Shown: positions 1-5,941 of the stretch, piece by piece
How the letters are laid out: the number at the start of each line of letters is the position of its first letter
Position numbering within the stretch: the stretch's first letter is position 1
From: Gemmatimonadota bacterium
GTDB taxonomy: Bacteria > Gemmatimonadota > Gemmatimonadetes > Gemmatimonadales > GWC2-71-9
Assembly (NCBI GenBank): GCA_004357415.1
Contig: SMVY01000063.1
Coordinates: forward strand, 1-7,932
Length of the DNA: 7,932 nt
Direction: 5' to 3'
The notes under the pieces: model-generated
The model's input: the letters and a program-made list of their open reading frames with translations, nothing else
Database searches by the model: none
What the model was told of the DNA's origin: nothing
Position numbers and translations under genes: made by a program

Positions 1-1492
1 AGCCGTCGGCCGAGATGGGTTCGAGCAAATAGGCCGCTAACAGGCCGAGCCGCTGGTTTGTATCCACGTAGAACCAGCCCCGTGTGGCGGCGCCATCACG
101 GTCACGCCACCGGCCCGCTACTGAGACCGTCCGGTGTCCCTGGAACGATCGCCGGGCCGCCTCTAGGCTGTCGATGGCGAAGGCTTCGACCGGTCCGCTC
201 CACGGTTCGTCCATGCGTTGCACCCGGATTCCGTGGCGACCCAGAAGGTCAGCGATGTGGTTCAATCCCGGCGGCAACAGATAGCCCGCCGGAATCGCCT
301 CCACCCGCACTGGGTCGAACCGATAGTACACCGGCATGGCAATGGTGCGATACTGGCCTGTTCGTTTACGCCTGGCAAACGGGCCGGCTCCGTCCTCAGC
401 GGGCTCGGTGATCTCGGCGATGACATCCATGGTGACCGGCGGTGCACGCTGCGACCGCACCACTACGAACTGCGGTCGCGCGGAGTCCGTTTGGCCTCGA
501 ATGGCCAGAATCCGTTCCTGCGTTTCGGCCGCCAACCCGAGGATTTCCCGAACGAAGTTGTAGCTGGCGGATACCCTGACGTCGAACGCTGCGTTGCTGT
601 ACCCCTCGCTGAGAATGGCCATCCGGCCCCGCATCCCGAACCAATTGGTGCCGAACCGCGGCCTCGGGTCGTAGGTGAACCAACCTTGGTCGAGTGAGTC
701 GGGTGTCTGGTTCCGGAAATTGCCGTACCAGAACATCTCTTGACCGTGGCGGTCACGCACCCGGCGGCGAACCGTGGGGAGGAATTCGTCTCGCACGTAG
801 GTATTGGCCGCACCGCCGTTGGGATTGAGCCCGGGGGCATAGGTCAATTGATATCCGTGGTAGCTCCCGTTGGTGGTGTGCATGTCGATGAACAGGTCGG
901 GGTCCCATCGGTTGATGAGCCGGGCGGCGCCCCGGGTTTCGGGGGCTTCCATCTTGACGTAGTCGCGATTGAGATCGAGACCCTGCCCGTTGGGCCGGAG
1001 ACCCACTCGGGCCGGCCCGTTCTGACCGGGCCGGTGCTCCTCCCCCGGTCCGAACCGTTCGTTCCCGTCCACGTTGTACATCGGCACCACCAACAAGATC
1101 ACGCTGTCCAGCAGCGACCGTAACGGCCCCAGCGTCAGATCCCGCAACAGCATCTGGGCAACCTCTTTGCCCTCCACCTCGCCCGCGTGGATGTTGCCCT
1201 GGAGGTACACCACCGGCTTGCCACTGGCGTGGGCCATGACCGGTCCATCAACCATGGGCCGTGCGGCGAGGACCCAGGGGATGTCCCGGCCCTCGGTACT
1301 CTGCGCCAGGGTACCGACCTGGATGTCGGTCGTCTCGTGTTGCAGCGCTCGCAAGAAAGCCACCACATCGGCGTAGCTCGATGTTTCCCGAAAACCGGTC
1401 CGCTCGGCCGTCGTCTGCTGGGCGGCGAGTATCGCGGGTGCCAAGAGCAGAATACCCGCCAGTCCTCGATGCCACTTGGGGCACTGAGCCAT
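1..1492 (-). CDS. Secreted M14-family zinc carboxypeptidase (C-terminus cut by window edge)
   Basis: Reads 497 residues from ATG at 1492 and leaves the window without a stop. Residues 1-24 look like a signal peptide (Lys6 and Arg9, a Leu/Ala-rich core, likely cleavage near AAQQ), so the enzyme should act outside the cytoplasm, removing residues from the C-terminal end of peptides. The M14 zinc site is visible: His102 and Glu105 (NIHAGE), third ligand His205 (DMHTTNG), substrate-binding Asn175-Arg176 (LDLNRDY) and catalytic Glu296 (ILSEGYSN). Residues about 385-497 form a further conserved-looking region after the catalytic domain. From memory of similar proteins of about 550-600 residues, a few dozen residues are missing. 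The start is supported by AAGGGAG five bases upstream and a gap of 18 nt after the previous stop. The core looks intact. Exopeptidase activity is inferred from the family; exact specificity cannot be read, and some M14 members cut amides in cell-wall peptides. Confidence 0.92.
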   Translation of the reverse strand, partial: MAQCPKWHRGLAGILLLAPAILAAQQTTAERTGFRETSSYADVVAFLRALQHETTDIQVGTLAQSTEGRDIPWVLAARPMVDGPVMAHASGKPVVYLQGNIHAGEVEGKEVAQMLLRDLTLGPLRSLLDSVILLVVPMYNVDGNERFGPGEEHRPGQNGPARVGLRPNGQGLDLNRDYVKMEAPETRGAARLINRWDPDLFIDMHTTNGSYHGYQLTYAPGLNPNGGAANTYVRDEFLPTVRRRVRDRHGQEMFWYGNFRNQTPDSLDQGWFTYDPRPRFGTNWFGMRGRMAILSEGYSNAAFDVRVSASYNFVREILGLAAETQERILAIRGQTDSARPQFVVVRSQRAPPVTMDVIAEITEPAEDGAGPFARRKRTGQYRTIAMPVYYRFDPVRVEAIPAGYLLPPGLNHIADLLGRHGIRVQRMDEPWSGPVEAFAIDSLEAARRSFQGHRTVSVAGRWRDRDGAATRGWFYVDTNQRLGLLAAYLLEPISADG

Positions 1493-1497
1493 GGAGT

Positions 1498-1504
1498 CTC
1501 CCTT
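1498..1504 (-). promoter_or_regulatory. Ribosome binding site of the M14 carboxypeptidase gene
   Basis: AAGGGAG on the minus strand lies five bases before the ATG at 1492, inside the 18-nt gap after the upstream gene's TAG. It fixes the start and implies reinitiation on a shared transcript rather than a separate promoter. Confidence 0.7.
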
Positions 1505-1510
1505 GCCGGA

Positions 1511-3469
1511 CTACGGCGCGTCCTGAGTCGGCGGAATCAGCCGCCGTTGGAGATGCAGCGGTGACAACCCATCGATCTGGAACACCACTTCCGGAACTAT
1601 GCGCTGCACCGTGCCGACCGAAAACATTCTGTCACGCACGTTGCTGCTTTCGAGATCAGGGAACAGAGCCGAATAGTCGTCGAGGAGTACCTTGACGTCG
1701 TGCCCCGCCAGGCTCGCGGCACCGATGAGTTCCCTGGCGCTCCCGCCGGCACCGTAGAGCAAGCGAAACAGCCGGTACCCAATCAGGTGGGGATCATCGG
1801 GGCGGGACACCGCCATGGCGGCTCGTTTTTCCGCCTCACCCAACCCAAACAGTGGGAGGCGCTCCACGATCGGGCGCAGCACCAGCTCGGTGTACCATTC
1901 CGCCAACCCTTCGGCCACGAACGGGTCCGGTGAATACCACCAGACGGCGTCCGCCGTCGGCCGGGCGTAGGTATCCAGCGGCCGGGCTCGTTGCTGGAGT
2001 ACATGCACCCACTCATGGATGACCGTTTCCAGCGCCAGGACGGGGTGGTAACCCGGAGCGATGATGATGGCATCTTGCGGTTCGAGAAATCCGGAGTGTC
2101 GGTCGTGGCGAAGTTGTGCCACGCTGGTCACTTCGAAGCGGCCCCGTTCGGATTCGAGCACCGTATGTTCGATTTCCGGCGGCAACCGGCCCAGCACACG
2201 CAGCAGGGCGCCGGCTCCCTGCTCCTCCAACCAGCGGCCCGCGGTCCAGTTCAAGGGCTCGACCAGCATCCCCACGAACGAGTCGGAGGGCGCTATCCGC
2301 GGTGCTCCGTCCGGCAGGCCGAACAGTCGGGTCTTGATCTCCGGCACCGCCGCGTCGATTGCCTGATCCGGCCAACCCGCCCTGACGAGATCCGCGGGCG
2401 ACCGGCCCTCGAGCCATGGCGTCACCAGTAGGAACCGCATCGCCCGGGGGTACCACTCGATCGCCTCGGCGTAGCCGATCAGCATGCGCTCGAGCGCTCC
2501 GGCAGCCTCGGGTTCGACAGCGCGCATCTCGGCAAGCCGTGAGGCGAATGCCATGGAATCCGTGCGGCTGAGTACCAATAGCTGGTAGGTCAACAGTTGG
2601 GCGACTGCCGCATGCGGCGGCAGCGGCCCGCGCTGCACTCCTGGAAGCTCTAGCGCCGGCCTCAGCGCCTCCCAGGTGACGTGGGGAAACTTCTGTTGCA
2701 CCCGGTGTGCGGCCACCTGGTGGATGTCGACCTGCCATCGTCCGTTGGGACGGAACAGGAAATCGAAGTGGGCTCGGGTGGTGTCGTCCCGGATCCCCGC
2801 GCGGACCGATTCCAGGCTCGTCTGCGCGGCGGCGAGCATGGAATCTCGCCACCAGAGCCCCATCGACTGCAGGTAGCTGTAGGTCCGCAAGATGGGTTCG
2901 TTGGCCGCCGGTACGCCGCTCTCGGCGGCACGCTCGACATACGTGTTCAATATCTCGTCGGTATCGATGCCGGCATCGTCCAGCGCGGCGAACCATCCGC
3001 CGGGGATGGTGACCATCGATGTTTCACCGGCCAACACCAGTTGGCGCATGCGGAACTTCGGCAGAGGGATGTACAGATCCGCGGCGGTATCGATCCGCTC
3101 GGCCAACCAAGCGATACCGTCGGTCTGTTCGCCGCGAAACACGGTGCCGAACATTTCATCGCCAAGCACGCGGCCGACGTAGCGCCGCGCAGAAGCCCGC
3201 ACGATAAATTCAATTCGCCCGCCGGTACCCGACACGGTGCCGGTGATTTTGTCGGGAGCGGAATCGCTGGTCTCGAGCAGGAGCGTGCCGGAGATTTTCC
3301 CGTTCGCCTCCACCAGGCGAAGGTCGCCGTTGATTTCGGTAATCGGACTGGGTGCCATGATTAGGCGCCAGCGTCCGGCCGCCTGCGCCCGAAGGCCGCC
3401 GGCCACGGGTAGCTGCCCCAAGAGGACTATCAGCGCCAGGACGGTCCAGGCCCGCGTGCGGGGTGTCAC
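1511..3469 (-). CDS. Secreted putative zinc metallopeptidase (HEWVH, gluzincin-like), family not recognised
   Basis: A 652-residue protein when started at GTG 3469. This start gives a standard signal peptide (MTPRTR, then a hydrophobic core, cleavage near LRAQA) and lies 16 nt after the adaptor stop. The longer reading begins at GTG 3541, overlaps the adaptor gene by 56 nt and adds 24 uncharacteristic residues, so I reject it. Residues about 33-126 have the alternating, Gly-rich pattern of a small beta-barrel or lipocalin-like domain. The middle (about 150-460) looks mostly helical. Near the C-terminus is HEWVH (His485, Glu486, His489), followed by AEGLAEW, where Glu520 is a plausible third zinc ligand, 31 residues after His489. 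This layout fits a gluzincin peptidase. A downstream HLIGYRLFRLL helix also resembles elements seen near such active sites. Enzyme class is an inference from the motif; substrate is unknown. It probably acts in the periplasm or outside the cell. Confidence 0.75.
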   Translation of the reverse strand: MTPRTRAWTVLALIVLLGQLPVAGGLRAQAAGRWRLIMAPSPITEINGDLRLVEANGKISGTLLLETSDSAPDKITGTVSGTGGRIEFIVRASARRYVGRVLGDEMFGTVFRGEQTDGIAWLAERIDTAADLYIPLPKFRMRQLVLAGETSMVTIPGGWFAALDDAGIDTDEILNTYVERAAESGVPAANEPILRTYSYLQSMGLWWRDSMLAAAQTSLESVRAGIRDDTTRAHFDFLFRPNGRWQVDIHQVAAHRVQQKFPHVTWEALRPALELPGVQRGPLPPHAAVAQLLTYQLLVLSRTDSMAFASRLAEMRAVEPEAAGALERMLIGYAEAIEWYPRAMRFLLVTPWLEGRSPADLVRAGWPDQAIDAAVPEIKTRLFGLPDGAPRIAPSDSFVGMLVEPLNWTAGRWLEEQGAGALLRVLGRLPPEIEHTVLESERGRFEVTSVAQLRHDRHSGFLEPQDAIIIAPGYHPVLALETVIHEWVHVLQQRARPLDTYARPTADAVWWYSPDPFVAEGLAEWYTELVLRPIVERLPLFGLGEAEKRAAMAVSRPDDPHLIGYRLFRLLYGAGGSARELIGAASLAGHDVKVLLDDYSALFPDLESSNVRDRMFSVGTVQRIVPEVVFQIDGLSPLHLQRRLIPPTQDAP

Positions 3470-3485
3470 GTTCGACCTGATCGTG

Positions 3486-4643
3486 CTAAACCCCACTGTC
3501 CGGCACGGCCTCGGCACCGTCGCCAGGCTGGTCGTCGGCACCGGACTGGCCGCCGGGGGCGGCGTCCGTCCCGCCTCCCTGCTGCGGCGGCGGGCGATCC
3601 ACGGGAATCGGCATCACCGGCATGCCCGGCGCCAGCCGGGCCTGGCCGCCGACGACGACCTGCTCGTTGCCGTCGACGCCCGAGCGAACTTCGACGAACC
3701 CCGGCGTGCGCACACCCAGCGTCACCTCACGCCGCTCGACGGTGCCTTCGTCGTTGACCACCCAGACGATGACCAGCCCTTCGAGCGGAACGATGGCTTC
3801 TTCGGGCACGATCACGGCCGAGGGTCGCACATCGGTCGCCAGACGCACCTCGATGAACATCCCCGGGCGCAATACCCGATCGCGGTTGGATACTCGCGCC
3901 TTGACGGTGATGACGCGGGCCGGCAGCGAGACCACTGGATCGACGAACTCCACCACCCCACGGAACTCCCGCCCGGGGAGGGAGGCGACCCGGAACAGTA
4001 CCTCCTGGCCGGCTGCCAGCCGTTGGGCGAATCGTTCCGGAACCTTGAACGCCGCCCGCTGCGGGTTGTAGGTCTGCAAGGAAACCATTTCGGTCGTCGT
4101 GGTCACGTAGTCGCCCAGACTGACGGAGCGGGTCCCGACGACGCCGCGGAACGGCGCCCGGACCAGAGTACGCTCGAGCCGAATCTGCAGCAACTGCAGT
4201 TGGGCCTCGTTGCTGCGATAGTTTGCCTCGGCGAGTTCGAGGTCGGCCTGGGAACTGGCGTTCTCCGCCAGCAACTTGCCAGTCCGCTCGAGCGCCTGTC
4301 TGGCCAGGTCGCGGTCAGCTTCGGCCCTGGCCACCTGCGCCACGAGTTCCGCATCATCCACTTTGAAGAGCGGTTCGCCCTTGGCCACGGTAGAACCTTC
4401 ACGGAACAGAATCTCCACGATACGGCCGCCGACGTCGGGCCGCAGCAGGATCGACTGGACGGCTTCGATCTGGCCGGTGGTGGTGATGGCGTCTACCACC
4501 GTATCGACTCTGGCGGTTACCACCTCGACCGGCATACTGAAACCGCCCGCTCCACCACCGCCGCCGTCTTCCGATTCTGCCTTGGCGCATCCGGCGGCGG
4601 CGGCGACACTCAAGAGCCACACCAGTGAACTTCTCACGATCAT
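3486..4643 (-). CDS. RND efflux periplasmic adaptor subunit (HlyD/AcrA family lipoprotein)
   Basis: Joins the inner-membrane pump to the outer-membrane channel. The 385-residue product begins with a short hydrophobic signal ending AAAAGC; Cys19 is a likely lipidation site, although Ala at -3 is not the ideal lipobox residue. A Gly-rich linker (about 27-34) follows. Domains in order: first lipoyl half (about 60-95), alpha-hairpin (about 96-157), second lipoyl half (about 158-190, with RTLVRAPFRGVVG), beta-barrel (about 195-270) and membrane-proximal domain (about 270-347). The hairpin carries the R-L-S tip motif (Arg120, Leu124, Ser131) that contacts TolC-type channels in AcrA relatives. Residues 348-385 are a Pro/Gly/Asp-rich, probably disordered tail. 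The ATG overlaps the channel gene's stop as ATGA. A GTG two codons later (4637) has better spacing from the Shine-Dalgarno sequence and would give 383 residues, so the exact start is uncertain. Confidence 0.95.
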   Translation of the reverse strand: MIVRSSLVWLLSVAAAAGCAKAESEDGGGGGAGGFSMPVEVVTARVDTVVDAITTTGQIEAVQSILLRPDVGGRIVEILFREGSTVAKGEPLFKVDDAELVAQVARAEADRDLARQALERTGKLLAENASSQADLELAEANYRSNEAQLQLLQIRLERTLVRAPFRGVVGTRSVSLGDYVTTTTEMVSLQTYNPQRAAFKVPERFAQRLAAGQEVLFRVASLPGREFRGVVEFVDPVVSLPARVITVKARVSNRDRVLRPGMFIEVRLATDVRPSAVIVPEEAIVPLEGLVIVWVVNDEGTVERREVTLGVRTPGFVEVRSGVDGNEQVVVGGQARLAPGMPVMPIPVDRPPPQQGGGTDAAPGGQSGADDQPGDGAEAVPDSGV

Positions 4644-5941
4644 TCCTTCCCGGGGAACAGCCGGCGGCCGAGCATGGCCTCGAGCCCAGCCAGCGCTAGC
4701 AGAGTTGTGTGTCGAGCCGTCACGATCCCTGCCTGTGCCTGCGACAGGGTGAATTGTGCCTCCAGCAGATTGAGAATGTCGGTGGCGCCAGCCTGATAGC
4801 GTGCGGTCTGAACGCGGTAGGTCTCTTCCGCGGCGACCAAGGCGTCGCGGGCCAGATCTTCCGCGGATCGCGAGGTTACATACGCCTCAAATGCGAAGGC
4901 AACATCCCGCCGGGCGAAGCGCTCCAGATCAGCGCGGATCGCCGATGCCACGTCACGGTTCACCCGAGCCTGGGTAACGGCGATTTCACGCCGGCCGCCG
5001 TCCCAGATCGGGAGGCTCACTCCGATGCTGATGGTAGACCGGCGGATAGCCGAGGGGAATATCACTTCGTCGAACGCCGAGGTAGTAGCCAGGAGACTGA
5101 TCTGCGGAAGGTAGGCCGATAGTCGGGCCTTGTAGGCGGCCCCGGCGGCGCGCTCGTCCGCGCGAGCCACGCGCCATTGGGGACCGGTTTCCAGGGCCTC
5201 CCGCACCGCATCCTCTTGGCTGATGGGGAGATCCGGGGCACGCTCGATTCCCAGAGGTTGGGCGTTGACCGGGTAGGTCACACCGATCAGACTGCCCAGG
5301 TTGAGCCGGGCAACCCGCAACCTGCTCCGTTCGATCAGCAGGTCGACCTGTGCCCGCGTCCGCTCGGTATACAATTGCAGGGAATCGGTCTGCACCGTCG
5401 CCCCGGAGAGCACCCGGGCTCTGGCGATGGCGAACTGTTGCTCAGCACGATTGAGTCGCTCGCGCGCTACCTCGACCAGCGCGGTGGTGGCCAGAACGTC
5501 GTAGTAGGCCGCCTCGGTAATGAGCGCCGAAGCGAAGCGCGCTTCCGCTTGCCCGGCCCTGGCTCCCTCCAGGCTGGCGTTGGCGAACGACAGGTCGGCG
5601 AAGCGACGGCCGCCGGCAAACAACTCGTAGCTGGCGATGACGCTGGCCGACACGAAGGTGCGCGACGCTCCCCCGGTTCCCACGTTGAACGAGGGTGTGT
5701 TGGACTTCTGGTACACCCCCTGAAGCGTCAGGGCCGGCAGGACGAAGGCCGATATGGCGGCCCGGCGACCCCATTCCGAGTTCTTGACCCGTCCCAGTGC
5801 GGCTACGTAGTTCGGGTCCAGATTGGTGGCCAGCCTGAGCGCGTCGGCCAGATTGACCACCGGGATGGAATCCTGCAGCGCGACCGCCGGTGCGGCTTGC
5901 GGCACGGCAACCTGCAAGGCGGCGATGAACGCCAGGATCAT
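4640..5941 (-). CDS. TolC-family outer-membrane efflux channel
   Basis: Forms the trimeric exit duct through the outer membrane and periplasm for the pump encoded by its neighbours. The 433-residue length suits the family. Residues 1 to about 22 are a hydrophobic signal peptide that unusually lacks a positive charge at its N-terminus. Two related OEP repeats follow, about 28-225 and 240-427, each mixing beta-strand stretches (YELFAGGRR near 105-113; IGVSLPIWDGGRR at 306-318) with long Ala/Arg/Glu-rich helices. The second repeat has the familiar RYQAGATDILNLLEAQ stretch (381-396). No lipobox cysteine is present, unlike OprM-type lipoprotein channels. The start is well supported: GGAGG lies four bases upstream, and the ATG overlaps the permease TGA by ATGA, so translation is probably coupled. 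No in-frame start codon was found in the roughly 90 bases upstream that I read. Confidence 0.95.
   Translation of the reverse strand: MILAFIAALQVAVPQAAPAVALQDSIPVVNLADALRLATNLDPNYVAALGRVKNSEWGRRAAISAFVLPALTLQGVYQKSNTPSFNVGTGGASRTFVSASVIASYELFAGGRRFADLSFANASLEGARAGQAEARFASALITEAAYYDVLATTALVEVARERLNRAEQQFAIARARVLSGATVQTDSLQLYTERTRAQVDLLIERSRLRVARLNLGSLIGVTYPVNAQPLGIERAPDLPISQEDAVREALETGPQWRVARADERAAGAAYKARLSAYLPQISLLATTSAFDEVIFPSAIRRSTISIGVSLPIWDGGRREIAVTQARVNRDVASAIRADLERFARRDVAFAFEAYVTSRSAEDLARDALVAAEETYRVQTARYQAGATDILNLLEAQFTLSQAQAGIVTARHTTLLALAGLEAMLGRRLFPGKE
4644..4651 (-). promoter_or_regulatory. Ribosome binding site of the adaptor gene, start-deciding
   Basis: GGGAAGGA on the minus strand directly abuts the ATG at 4643, leaving no spacer, but lies six bases before an in-frame GTG at 4637. 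Standard spacing favours the GTG. The ATGA overlap with the channel stop favours the ATG. The two starts differ by two residues (Met-Ile) and do not change the predicted lipoprotein signal. Confidence 0.55.

Noticed and set aside
2013..2996. 327-residue minus-strand open frame in another phase inside the HEWVH protein gene
   Set aside because: Its product is Arg-rich and low complexity, while the overlapping frame has a signal peptide, a zinc motif and good operon spacing.
3470..3541. Longer N-terminus for the HEWVH protein from GTG 3541
   Set aside because: It would overlap the adaptor gene by 56 nt and put 24 non-signal-like residues ahead of a good signal peptide. GTG 3469 fits better.
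3237..4628. 463-residue plus-strand open frame opposite the adaptor gene
   Set aside because: It lies antisense to a clearly recognised adaptor. Its product is rich in His, Arg and Gly with no recognisable domain, as expected of a mirror frame in high-GC DNA.
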